A program made the position numbers and the translations under genes. The notes under the pieces are model-generated. The model made no database searches. It was given only the letters and a program-made list of their open reading frames with translations, and was not told the DNA's origin. A stretch of DNA of 64,000 nt from assembly GCF_963576675.1 (NCBI RefSeq), contig NC_088918.1, positions 32,707,501-32,771,500 of the forward strand. The letters are read 5' to 3'. Source of the stretch: Euphorbia lathyris. Taxonomy: Eukaryota; Streptophyta; Magnoliopsida; Malpighiales; Euphorbiaceae. Shown piece by piece: positions 54,513-64,000 of the stretch (position 1 is its first letter; the number at the start of each line of letters is the position of its first letter).

Positions 54513-55556
54513 TTAAACTGGATTACACATACCGATAGCTTCCCTTAATATGCTGAATTGCTCACAAGCCAGAGGCTTAGTGAAGATATTCGCAAGCTGT
54601 TCATCTGTTGGTACGTAGGTCAGTTTGATCTCACCTTTGAGTACATGGTCTTTGATGAAGTGATGCCTTATGCTGACATGCTTCATCCTGCTGTGTTGGA
54701 TTGGATTTTTGGATAGGTCAATAGCACTTTTGTTATCGCACTTGACTTCAATTGTTTCTGTTTTGACTCCATAATGCTCAAGCTGTTGCTTAATCCATAG
54801 GACTTGGGCCACACAGCTTCCAGCAGCAATGTACTCAGCTTCAGTTGTAGACAGGGCAACTGATGACTGCTTCTTGCTGAACCAAGACACTAGACAGCTT
54901 CCAAGGAAATGACATCCTCCAGAAGTACTTTTACGCTCTAGCTTGTCTCGTCCATAGTCAGCATCAGTGTATCCAATGAGCGTGAACTCATTTGAGTTTG
55001 GATACCACAAACCTTCATTAACCGAGCTTTGCAAATATCTAAGAATTCTTTTCACAGCTATAAGGTGTGATTCTCTGGGGTCAGCTTGGTATCTAGCGCA
55101 ATAGCATACTGAGTACTGAATATCAAGTCTACTAGCAGTAAGATAGAGTAGAGAGCCAATCATACCTCGATATAACTTACTGTCTACTGACTTACCTTTC
55201 TCATCTGTGCACAGGACAGTGTCAGTACCCATTGGGGTTGATATGGGCTTACAATCTTCTATATCGAATTTCTTTAACATTTCTTTGGCGTACTTAGACT
55301 GACTAATGAAGATGTCGGTCTTCCCTTGCTTGATTTGAAGTCCAAGGAAGAAGTTGAGTTCGCCCATCATAGACATCTCGAACTCAGTTTGCATCAGTTT
55401 GCTAAATTCTTTGCACATAGATTCATCAGTAGCACCAAAAATTATATCATCTACGTAAATTTGTGCCAGCAGGGTATTTTTACCCTTTTTCTTAATGAAC
55501 AAGGTTGTGTCAGCTTTGCCTCTGACATAGTTCCTAGTCAGCAGGAAACTGGTCAA
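54513..55556 (-). pseudogene. Sirevirus RT (C-terminal half) and RNase H
   Basis: The frame contains IYVDDIIFGATDESMC (RT active site with the two Asp residues), GELNFFLGLQIKQ, STPMGTD, YRGMIGSLLYLTASRLDIQY, then RNase H: GYTDADYGRDKLERKSTSGG (Asp), STTEAEYIAAG (Glu), VKCDNKSAI (Asp) and the end ANIFTKPL. It stops at 54513. It is joined to the upstream RT half by a frameshift near 55590, since this frame is +1 relative to the one carrying DVKSAFLNG. Catalytic residues are retained. Confidence 0.92.
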
Positions 55557-55585
55557 CCTCTCATACCAAGCACGTGGTGCTTGTT

Positions 55586-57187
55586 TTAGGCCATGTAGGG
55601 TCTTTTTGAGTTTATAAACGTGGTTTGGAAGTTTTGGATCTTCAAACCCAGGAGGTTGGCTAACATATACCTCTTCGTTATAAAGCCATTAAGAAATGCA
55701 CTTTTAACATCCATTTGATATAGTTTGAAGTTCATGAAACTAGCATATGCACACAATATACGTATAGCCTCTAATCTAGCAACGGGAGCAAAGGTCTCAC
55801 CATAGTCAATCCCCTCTTGCTGACTATAGCCTTGGGCTACAAGTCGGGCTTTGTTTCTGACTACATTGCCTTGCTCATCTAGCTTATTTCTAAAGACCCA
55901 TTTAGTTCCTATGGTCTTTTGATTCCTAGGTTTTGGTACTAAATCCCATACCTCATTTCTTTTGAACTGATCAAGCTCCTCTTGCATAGCATTGATCCAA
56001 TGTTCGTCGTGCTCAGCTTCAGTGAAATTCTTTGGCTCATGAACTGAGACGAATGCAACATTGCTGAGATATTTTCTAAGCTGATCTCTTGTCATCAGCT
56101 TGTTGTCAGCAGCATCAAGAATGGACTTCTCCGAATGTCCTCTTGGAATTTTTATTTCTTTGGATAATGTTGAGTTGTCTGGAATAGGTGTTTCTACAAT
56201 ATCTGCGGGAGTAGATTGGTCAGTAAAGGTAATTTCTGTTTCGTGTTTACCTTTGGTCAACCCTTGTACTGATGACTCAACGGCTCCAATTTGGTCAGCG
56301 GAAGCTGAGCTTGGTTCATCTTCGGCAGACTGAGTTATTTTTCCTGCAGGGTCAGTTTCATTGAACTCGATATGGACAGACTCTTCTACAACTTGAGTTC
56401 GTTTATTATACACCCTATATGCTTTACTGTTAGTTGAGTACCCTAAAAAGATCGCTTCGCCAGCTTTAGCATCAAATTTAGCAAGGTTATCTTTTGTGTT
56501 GAGTATAAAACATTTACACCCAAAGGCACGAAAGTAGCCAATGTTGGGCTTTCGTCCTTTCCAAAGTTCATAAGGAGTTTTCTTGAGTATAGGTCTAACT
56601 AAAGCCCTATTCAGTATATAACATGATGTGTGGACAGCTTCACCCCAGAAATACTTTGGAAGCCTATTTTCGCTCAGCATTGTCCTAGCAATTTCGACTA
56701 TTGTTCTGTTCTTCCTTTCAACAACCCCATTTTGTTGAGGCGTCCTAGGAGCAGAAAAGTTATGGTCAATGCCACTGACTTCACAGAATTCATCAAACTG
56801 TTGGTTTTTGAATTCTCCACCATTATCACTTCTAATATGAGCTACTCTTAGGTCTTTGTCATTTTCAAGCTTTTTAATTAATGTCGTGAACATCTCAAAT
56901 GTTTCATCTTTGCTACTCAGCAAGATGATCCAAGTATACCGAGAGAAATCGTCTACAATGACTAAGGAAAATTTCTTACCGCCCAAGCTGAGTGGTTGGA
57001 CAGGTCCGAAAAGGTCCAAGTGTAGTAATTCCAATGGTCTCTTGGTTGAGACAATATTTTTACTTTGAAAAGACTTTTTTGTTTGTTTACCTTGCTGACA
57101 AGCATTACATAATTGATCTTTTTCAAATTTCAATTTGGGCAGTCCCTCAACTAATTGCTTTCTAGCTAATTTGGCAAGGAGGTCCAT
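55586..57187 (-). pseudogene. Sirevirus integrase and RT (N-terminal half)
   Basis: It starts after a TGA that replaces the second Trp in the SWLWHRRLGH motif (57215 region). In order: zinc-finger cysteines (CNACQQGKQ), integrase core LHLDLFGPV (Asp), [10 protein letters not shown] (Asp), [17 protein letters not shown] (Glu), [14 protein letters not shown], the C-terminal FGCKCFILN region, then [41 protein letters not shown] and [15 protein letters not shown] frameshift at about 55680 ends it. DDE residues are intact. Confidence 0.92.
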
Positions 57188-57211
57188 GCTTACGTGACCA
57201 AGTCTCCTATG

Positions 57212-57660
57212 TCATAGCCAGGAGTTATCCTTTTTAGATACTAAGCATATATTTTTAGAAAATTGTTTTTCTAAACTCAACATATATACATTTTCAACCC
57301 GAGGGGTAGTTAAAATCAAATCGTTTGTTTTTCCCTCGAGTATCCGACACTGAGTGGCGTCAAATACAACCTTTCTACCACTGTCACACAGCTGAGCTAC
57401 ACTCAATATGTTATATTTGAGACCTTTAACTAAGGAGACTGACTCAATAGTAGGGTTACCTCCGATAGTACCTTAACCTACTATCTTACCCTTTTTATTG
57501 TCTCCAAAGCTTACGTTTCCACCTCGTCTAAGCTCAAGTGTGATGAACTGAGTTTCATCACCAGTCATGTGCCTCGAGCATGTGCTGTCAATATACCACA
57601 ATTTTGATTTCTCCACGCATCTCAGGCTCACCTGCATTTTAAACTATTCATCTTTAGGTA
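57212..57660 (-). pseudogene. Sirevirus protease and GAG-pre-integrase
   Basis: The protease motif reads WYIDSTCSRHMTG with its catalytic Asp present, followed by FGDNKKGKIV. A TAA near 57473 replaces the Ser of GSG. The pre-integrase part (CRILEGKTND, ENVYMLSLEKQFSKNICLVS) ends at the TGA before HRRLGH. The same region in Copia-1 (5282-5900) shows the ancestral residues, apart from its own Asp-to-Tyr change. Confidence 0.82.
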
Positions 57661-57727
57661 CTCAATTCTTGTTGGGTCCTCGTTTGTTAGTGCGAACAGG
57701 TGAAGCATCATATTTTATCTTGTGACG

Positions 57728-59434
57728 TCATACATTTATGGTGTGGCCTTGTTTACCACAGAAGTCACAATAAGTTACCCTTTTGGGGTGACTTTGTTTT
57801 TGGTCAGCACCATTGTGCTGAGCATGCCAGCATACCTTAGTGGTATGACCTTTCTTTCCGCAGAAGTCACATTGGACAATCCGCCGATTATACCAACACG
57901 CATCTATTGTGTGTCCTCTTTTCCCACAACAGTCACACTGAGTGAACTGTCTACGCTGACCAGTACCTGAGTACTCAGCATGGGATTTATTTTTAGTTGA
58001 AACTTTTATTTGGTTCTGTAGGGTTGTGACATCCTTTCTCAGTTTCTTTGAATCTGATTGGACTTCCGAGACAAACTTGTGCATAATTTCCATGTTGTCA
58101 TGCAGAGTTGAGTTGTCTTGGAGGAGATATCGAAGGTCATTGAGTTTGACCTCTTCAATCTCGTCACACCGCTTGCTGAGTGCTTTTATTTTCTTGTTAC
58201 ACTTTTTAGTCTGTGTATATAAATCACTTAGGGCATTAACCATTTCGTTTCTAAGCAGGTGTAGAGATGTTACCTCATTGGAATGTTCTTCTTGGTCAGA
58301 ACCGTCAGAAGGGTCAGCGTGCTCAGATTGGCTTTGGTCAGCAGCGTCGTCGGCCATGAAGCATATGTTTGCTGTCTCATTTGCATCAGCTTCTGATGAG
58401 GTTGACCCATCACTGTCACTCCATGTGGCTACCATTGCCTTTTTGCTTCCCTTCTTTTCTTTCTTTAAGTTAGGGCAGCTTGACTTAATGTGCCCAGTTT
58501 GATGGCACTCAAAGCACGTGACAGGCTTGGAGCTGTCCTTCGTATATCTGTTGTCACTGGACTTAGCTTTGTACTTATCACTTCTTTTGTATGGCCTCTT
58601 GCTGTTTTTATCATTCTTTCTGAACAGCTTCTTCATCTTCCTTGTGAACATGGTAATTTCCTCATCATCTGATGAGTCAGCTTCGGTTGAGTCAACTTTC
58701 ATGACAAGTGATTTCTGCTTCTTGTCTTCTGACTTCTCTTTAGCTTCAAAATTTTTCATAGAGATCTCATGAGTCAGCAGAGATCCGATCAGCTCGTCAT
58801 ACTTATATATGGTCAGGTCCCGAGCTTCTTCCACAGCTGTCTTCTTAGCTTGCCAGCTCTTGGGGAGACTTCTCAGGATTTTCTTCACCTGCTCCTCTTC
58901 TGTGAAGATCTTTCCTAGTCTCTTAAGCTCATTTATGATATTTGTGAACCTTGAGTTCATCTCTGAGATGTCTTCATTTTCGTTCATCTCGAACAGTTCG
59001 TACAATCTCATATGTTGGTTCACTTTGGACTCCTTGACTTTGCTTGTGCCTTCATAGGTCACTTCGAGCTTTTTCCATATCTACTGTGCTGACTCACAAC
59101 CTGAAATTTTGTTGTACTCTGTAGCATCTAGCGCACAGTGAAGCATATTGATAGCCGAAGCATTATTTTGTAATTTTTTAAGGTCATCTTCTGACCATTC
59201 AGTTTCACTCTTGACAACCTTTTCGTTGTCAACAGTTTTGTACGGCACATATGGGCCTTGAACTATTACAAGCCACGCACTCATGTTTGTAGCTTGGATA
59301 AAGTTCTTCATCCTGTTTTTCCAAAATGTATAATTTGATCCGAAAAACAAAGGAGGCTGACTAATTGATAATCCCTCAGGGAGTATCTGTGTCGTTTGAT
59401 TTCCTAGAAGGAAACGAGTGCTGTTCTTAGCCAT
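57728..59434 (-). pseudogene. Sirevirus gag
   Basis: The ATG at 59434 starts MAKNSTRFLLGNQTTQILPE. A TAG at 59081 (Glu in Copia-1: ESAQEIWKK) interrupts it and the same frame resumes to 57728. Domains: gag core (SWQAKKTAVEEARDLTIYK), a lysine-rich linker, knuckle 1 (CFECHQTGHIKSSC), an acidic segment, a coiled coil (YTQTKKCNKKIKALSKRCDE) and three more knuckles (CDCCGKRGHTIDAC, CDFCGKKGHTTKVC, CDFCGKQGHTINV then a stop in place of Cys). It would form the particle that packages the RNA. Confidence 0.9.
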
Positions 59435-59483
59435 TTATCGGGATCAGCTCAAGATAGTTATATCTTTGAGTAGTGAGCTATTG

Positions 59484-59496
59484 GGCTCTGATACCA
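59484..59496 (-). promoter_or_regulatory. primer-binding site, Sirevirus
   Basis: The minus strand reads TGGTATCAGAGCC two bases inside the 5' LTR, complementary to initiator methionine tRNA. Confidence 0.9.
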
Positions 59497-59498
59497 CT

Positions 59499-60983
59499 TG
59501 TTGGTCCCGTGTGATTAGTTCCAGGGGGGGGGTTAGGAACTAATATAACTTTTTCGTTTTAATTATGCTGACTTAATATAATTCTTTGAGTTTCACAACT
59601 CAGTTTTGGTTAGCACGGCCGAGTGAGGCGTAAGACGGCTTTAGTTAGACACTAACTAGAACTGTTTTACTTGCGAGTTGGGAAATGACACTTTTATGGT
59701 CAGCTTCCTACTCAGCACTCAGATTTACTCAGTGTCAGCGTAAAAAATTTATATACTGAGTAAATATAGCAATCAACACATACAGATATATATTGAGAGA
59801 GAGTTAGAAATTACTCATCACGACTTATCCTGGTTCGGCCTCTCCGCCTACGTCCAGTCCCTAGAATCCCTCTGGGCTTTTTCAATCCAATACTGAACTC
59901 TTTAAAGGTAGAGCACAAACCGTTTACAAGGCAGTTGAATATGCAAGATTACCTTCCTCTATTCGTCTACTCAACTCCTACTAAGTGCTATAACCGAACA
60001 CCTAGATTTCTCTACCACTGAGTACTTAAAACCGAGTACTCAACACAACACTCTCAATTTTACAATTGATACAAACTTGTTCTTTTTCAGAAAAATAACA
60101 CTTTAGATGATTACAAAATCAATCTAGCTTTTACACAAAGATAGAAATTTGGTGTAAGATCTTTTTCTTGTTTTGATGTGCTTTGTATGTATGCTCTTTT
60201 TCTCTTGTATTTTGGCAAAGGATCCAAGAAGTGTACTTGTCCTTTTATAGTTGAAATCTGAAGACACAATCATTTGAATTCGGATCTATCCGTTGAATTC
60301 AAACGGCTCTTTGCTTGCGTCATTGTTCTGGTCAGCTTCAGATTTGCAGGCCAATCCTGTCGTCTGAATTTGGCAGGCACCAGGCTTGTCTTCTTCTCGC
60401 AGGTTTGTCTGTTAGCATAGATTTTGTCTTTTAGCTAACGGACAGTTGACCCATGCGTCTCGAAATTGTATCCATGCATATTTCCAAAGCTTCTAATTTA
60501 GCGTAGATCACTGTCGGATCTTGTCTTTTAGCAAACGGATCATTGGTGCTGTCCTGAAAACACACAGCTTGACTTTGACAGTCGTTGTCTTTGAGCGTTG
60601 CTATTTCCGATACTGAGTTGCCTTTTCACTCAGCTTCCAAGGTCATTCGTTCTGCAAGATATAGTTCTGAAGAAGACTTCTTTTCTTTCATGCTGAGTTG
60701 CTTTCTACTCAGCTTCTTTGATCAGCTTCATTTGTAAGCTTCGATACTGAAGAAGACTTTCCTTCTTTCGTACTGAGTTGTTCTTTTACTCAGCCCGTGC
60801 TATGTTATCATGCTGACTAAGTTCTGTCTTACTTGATTCCTGTTCTTACAAATATTTTTATACTTAACATTGAACAAACCCATTAGTACAATTAAATCAA
60901 AGCACTTAAATTTAATTATCTTAATCATGGATTAACTTAAATCATTTTGTCAAATCAAAATCATGTGGAAAGGTGTTTCAATA
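59499..60983 (-). repeat. Sirevirus 5' LTR (1485 bp)
   Basis: It starts TGTTGGTCCCGTGTGATTAG and ends GTGTTTCAATA (CAACA in other copies, so one substitution at the end). A hairpin segment lies at 59515-59543. It abuts the gag of the plus-strand Copia at 60984. Confidence 0.9.
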
Positions 60984-61730
60984 GTAAGTTCATTCTTAAC
61001 TGGAAGTAACAATTACATTCCATGGAGTCATTCTATGATTCATGCCCTAAGAGCCAAATGCATGTTGAATTTTATTTTACGAGACTCAAAGCCTATGTTA
61101 GGAACCCCTGAGTATGAACGATGGGAAGAAATTGATAGTCTGGTATTTTCCTGGTTAATCAATTCAATCTCAAAAGAAATTGCAAACGCATTTCTTTATG
61201 CTGCATCTGCTAGATTACTATGGATTGAATTGCAACAGCGTTTCGGTGAACATAGCGCTCTTCAACTTTTCCATCTGAAACAAGAGTTAAGCAAAATAAC
61301 TCAAGGTAGTCAGTCTATTTCATCTTACTTCATAAAATTGAAGAGATGTTGGGATGAAATATCTGTTTTACAGCCTTTTCAGAACTGTAATTGTGGAGGT
61401 TCGCAAACTCTATTTCTGAATTCTTGTAAGACAGATCAAGTAATGCAGTTTCTCTCTGGACCAAATCCTGAATATGAACATGTTTGCCATTAAATTTTGC
61501 TTATGGATCCTATTCCTCACATTAACAGTGCTTATTCTATGGTTCAACGTGTTGAGCGTCAAAGAGGATATGTGGCGGATAGTCAAACCGATTTTGCCAA
61601 TGCTGTGGCCACTTCTTCGGCTAAACCTGTTTTCAAAACAACCTCTAACAAAAAGAATAATTCTAAAGACAAAGAGAACAAGTGTGACAGATATTGTACT
61701 CATTGTAAATGATATAAGCATGTGAAAGAG
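60984..61730 (+). pseudogene. Copia-2 gag
   Basis: It reads VSSFLTGSNNYIPWSHSMIH, LQQRFGEHSALQLFHLKQEL and VMQFLSGPNPEYEHVCH, the UBN2/Retrotran_gag core in which a Trp-Ser start and LxQF blocks are typical. A TAA then cuts the frame, a new frame continues (IPHINSAYSMVQRVERQRGY), and a knuckle follows at about 61685-61745 (CTHCK, a TGA, then KHVKEEC, with FLLHGFLDWYKGK after it). The first residues are Sirevirus LTR, so the natural start is lost. Decayed. Confidence 0.82.
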
Positions 61731-62480
61731 GAATGTTTTCTGTTACACGGTTTTCTGGACTGGTATAAAGGAAAAAAATCTAATACTTCTGCTGCTAATC
61801 ATGTTTCTGGTTCTAGTTCTGCTACTGTTGCTTTTGTGAATACAGAACTTGATTCACCTCTCGATGATGTTAGTGATGATGATGGAACTGAGGAATATTT
61901 CAGTGGCAAAAAAGGCATGGAAAAAGGTGTTATGAAGTTAGTGCAGAAGGAGTTACAACGCCTACTTAAAGGCAAGTTTGTCTCAGAGGCTAAGCCGGCT
62001 TTCACAGCTTTTGCAAGCAGTGGTATATATGCCTTTTCTGTTACATCAGTCGCTAGCACAAATAGTCGTGTTTCTTCTGTGTGGATTATAGATTCTGGAG
62101 CTTCTACACATATGTGCAATAATTTGCAATGTTTTTCGTCTCAAGAACATTTGCCTCACTCTAGAAATATCTATTTACCTGATGGACAAGCACAGAAGGT
62201 GCTTATCACAGGCACAATTATGCTAAGCCAGGATATAATTTTGCAAGGGGTTCTTTACGTGCCACAATTTGAGTTTAATATGCTCTCAGTGGGATAGTTA
62301 TTAGCTGATAGCAAGATTTTAATTCAATTTCTTGCTTCTCATCGCATTCTACAGGACCAGGTTTCTAGCAGGATTTTAGCGGTTGGTTCTTGCTATAACG
62401 GGCTTTATATGCTCAATCAAGCTTCTTTTCATCCTAGTGTTCTGTAGAGTTATGTTGGTGTTGCTCAACTTCATGTTAAT
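61731..62480 (+). pseudogene. Copia-2 protease region
   Basis: After a variable Ser/Asp-rich linker, the frame gives VWIIDSGASTHMCNN (catalytic Asp in DSGA), LPDGQAQKVLITGTI and GVLYVPQFEFNMLSVG, then a TAG at 62295. Downstream, GLYMLNQASF marks the pre-integrase segment with another TAG near 62445. The protease core itself looks intact. Confidence 0.82.
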
Positions 62481-62483
62481 CAT

Positions 62484-63544
62484 GTGAAAGATTCTGATGT
62501 CCATAACATTTGGCATCTCAGACTAGGTCATGTTTCTTATCAAACTTTAAATAAATTGTTTGGTTCTGTTGCTTCTAAAAATGTATCAGTTGTGATGTCT
62601 GTCACATGTCCAAACAGACTCGAAAGGTCTTTTATTCTAGTTTTATTAAAACTTCTAGTTGTTTTTCTCTCATTCATGTGGATTTGTGGGGTCCTTATAG
62701 AAGTCCTGCAACAAATGGAGAAAGATATATGATGACAGTGGTTGATGATTTCTCTAGGGTTACTTGGATTTTCTTATTGCATTATAAATCTCAAGTTCCT
62801 CAATTACTTGATCAATTTACCTGAATGGTTTCTGTTCAGTTTAATGCAAAGGTGCAACATGTCAGGACAGACAATGGTACTGAGTTCACTAACACATTGA
62901 CGCAACAAGTTTTTCATTCTAATGGTATTATTCATGAGAAAACTTGTGTTTACACACCTCAACAAAACGGTGTAGTAGAACGGAAGCACAGACATCTCAC
63001 TGAGATAGCCAGGGTTTTGCTGCATCAGGCTTATCTATCTCCTAAGTATTGGGGAGAAGCTATGTTACATGCCGCACAAATTATTAATGTTTTACCTACA
63101 AGGGTATTACATTGGAAGAGTCCTCTTTCCATTCTCACTAGTGTGGATCCTAAGTTGGATTCTTTCAAAGTCTTTGGTTGTCTCTGCTACATTACAAACA
63201 CCAAACCACATAAGACCAAGTTTGAGGTGCGAGCTTATAGAGCTATTTACATGGGATTAGCACAAGGGCAAAAGGGATACAAGGTGTATAACTTGGATAC
63301 CCATAAATTTTGTGTTTCCCGAGATGTTGAATTTTACGAAACCATTTTCCCCTTTTCTTCCTCTTCTTCTACATCTACACCTGACACTTCTGTTTTACCA
63401 CTTCCTATTTCTTCTGATCCCCCAGACCTTCCTATTTTGCCTACAGAACCTTTATTTTCTACTTCGACTTCTTTTTCTCATTCTTCTATTCCATCTAATT
63501 CTACATCTGTAGACTTAGTTTCACCTCCTACTTTTATGCCATTG
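62484..63544 (+). pseudogene. Copia-2 integrase
   Basis: It starts with the zinc-finger part VHNIWHLRLGHVSYQTLNKL. A frameshift near 62600 leads to CHMSKQTRKVF, HVDLWGPYRSPATNGERYMM (Asp) and MTVVDDFSRVTWIFLL. A TGA at 62822 follows, then HVRTDNGTEFTNTL (Asp), [15 protein letters not shown] (Glu), KYWGEAMLHAAQIIN and FGCLCYITNTKPHKTKFEVR. A Ser/Pro-rich linker follows and stops at the joint with foreign sequence at about 63544, before any RT. DDE residues are present but split over frames. Confidence 0.88.
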
Positions 63545-64000
63545 TTAGACGAGGTGCCGCGGCCTAATCTCCCGGGCGGACCGGGGGGTGGACACCTCAT
63601 GGCGACGTAAGCGGTGATTGGCGCCGAAAGCAACCAATCGTGGAATCAAGCTGCTCGGCAGGACCGGAGCTCGGAGATATGGAAGAGTCGCCACCCACGA
63701 ATGGGAAAATGAACACCGATCCCTTGCGGGAGATCGGTGTGGGTTCGGGAAACTTAGGTACGAGCCGAGAAGGCTAGCTCCTTTCCGGAGAAAGGCTACT
63801 AGGCACCCCGACATCGCCCGGTTATGAACCACCGGCCTCCTACTCAGCATGTTAGGCGATAACGGACTAATCGTATACTTCTTTAAGTTTAAAATTCATT
63901 TGAAACCTTTTCTTTCTCTTTTTAGAAACCGTTTTGAGCATATATTATTGAAAAGCCACTTTAGTAAAGAATCACCCATTTACACCAGTTCAATATTCAT
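63545..64000. repeat. GC-rich repeat of unknown type, running off the window
   Basis: From GACGAGGTGCCGCGG the composition jumps to GC-rich for about 300 bp and then returns to AT-rich. Both strands are open over 63545-63850 because of composition. Phrases such as GAGTCGCCACCCACGAATGG and GGCACCCCGACATCGCCCGG resemble leader sequences of large plant Gypsy elements, but I cannot confirm this. It could be the start of another LTR element. Confidence 0.4.

Larger units (their letters stand above)
49022..60983 (-). mobile_element. Sirevirus-type Copia retrotransposon (~12 kb)
   Basis: From right to left: 5' LTR (59499-60983), primer site, gag, protease, integrase, RT, RNase H, an extra ORF, polypurine tract and 3' LTR (49022-50425, lacking its terminal ~90 bp). 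The internal order integrase before RT defines Copia. The multi-knuckle gag, the extra ORF after pol, the GGGGGAG polypurine tract and the RT wording (YVDDIIFGATDESMC) point to the Sirevirus/Maximus lineage. Stops and frameshifts disable gag, pol and the extra ORF. It lies inside the gag of a plus-strand Copia. No target duplication is readable because the left end is lost. Confidence 0.92.
60984..63544 (+). mobile_element. second Copia (plus strand), partial
   Basis: It holds gag, knuckle, protease and integrase, but no LTRs and no RT. The Sirevirus cuts its gag N-terminus at 60984, and a foreign GC-rich sequence replaces everything after 63544. Its proteins are unlike the Sirevirus: short gag with one knuckle, so a different Copia lineage. 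Confidence 0.85.

Noticed and set aside
63545..63850. Overlapping open frames on both strands
   Set aside because: GC-rich composition leaves both strands open, and neither frame shows domain motifs.
1..64000. A defence, biosynthetic or otherwise new multi-gene system
   Set aside because: Host-derived pieces (UGT, E2, CDPK, pyruvate kinase) are unrelated fragments, each broken and in separate elements, and no co-directed intact genes were seen.

Overview
The window is nuclear DNA of a flowering plant, most likely a eudicot. It is AT-rich and holds intron-bearing gene remnants, plant-type LTR retrotransposons (Sirevirus-type Copia, chromodomain Gypsy), plant L1-type LINEs with RNase H, CACTA and Mutator-like elements, MITEs and tRNA-derived SINEs. 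I found no intact host gene. Almost everything is nested transposable elements, plus captured or decayed pieces of host genes. The species cannot be named from the sequence.

Layout. 1-2.6 kb: a zinc-knuckle remnant and an intron-containing Ulp1-type (C48) protease gene, minus strand. 2.6-15.4 kb: two long Gypsy LTRs (Tekay/Del-like ends) around only 156 bp of internal DNA. The left LTR is split at a TA run by a 5'-truncated LINE, that LINE is split by a Sirevirus-like Copia (3815-10512), and one Copia LTR is split by a related solo LTR. 15.4-17.5 kb: a CACTA end near an E2 (UBC-fold) fragment, and a Copia gag scrap. 17.7-25.2 kb: a Pack-MULE with ~440-bp inverted repeats and a 9-bp target duplication. 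It carries a UGT92A-like glycosyltransferase fragment, itself split by a two-tier fold-back MITE and by a chromodomain Gypsy. 25.5-28 kb: a 620-bp palindrome, degenerate tandem repeats and a Stowaway-like mini-MITE. 28.1-31.7 kb: duplicated flanks of a CDPK locus with two LINE insertions. 32-38 kb: MITEs, a Gypsy protease scrap, an element packed with TTCGCGAA palindromes, a pyruvate-kinase fragment and a small CACTA. 38-42.7 kb: LINE ORF1 fused to a SINE head, a CDPK pseudogene and a second pyruvate-kinase fragment. 43.3-48.2 kb: CACTA ends, a LINE scrap, an Au-type SINE and a MULE MITE. 49-61 kb: a nearly complete minus-strand Sirevirus with an extra 'env-position' ORF, lying in the gag of a plus-strand Copia (61-63.5 kb). 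63.5-64 kb: an unidentified GC-rich repeat.

How the parts relate. The retrotransposon genes make up normal cycles (gag, protease, integrase, RT, RNase H), but each copy carries stops or frameshifts. The host-derived pieces (UGT, E2, CDPK, pyruvate kinase) are all partial. No new cellular system is evident. The observations most worth following are the Pack-MULE, the covarying hairpin at the Sirevirus LTR end, the env-position ORF, the permuted CDPK duplication, the LINE-SINE fusion and the TTCGCGAA array. All homology calls come from reading motifs; no database search was run.
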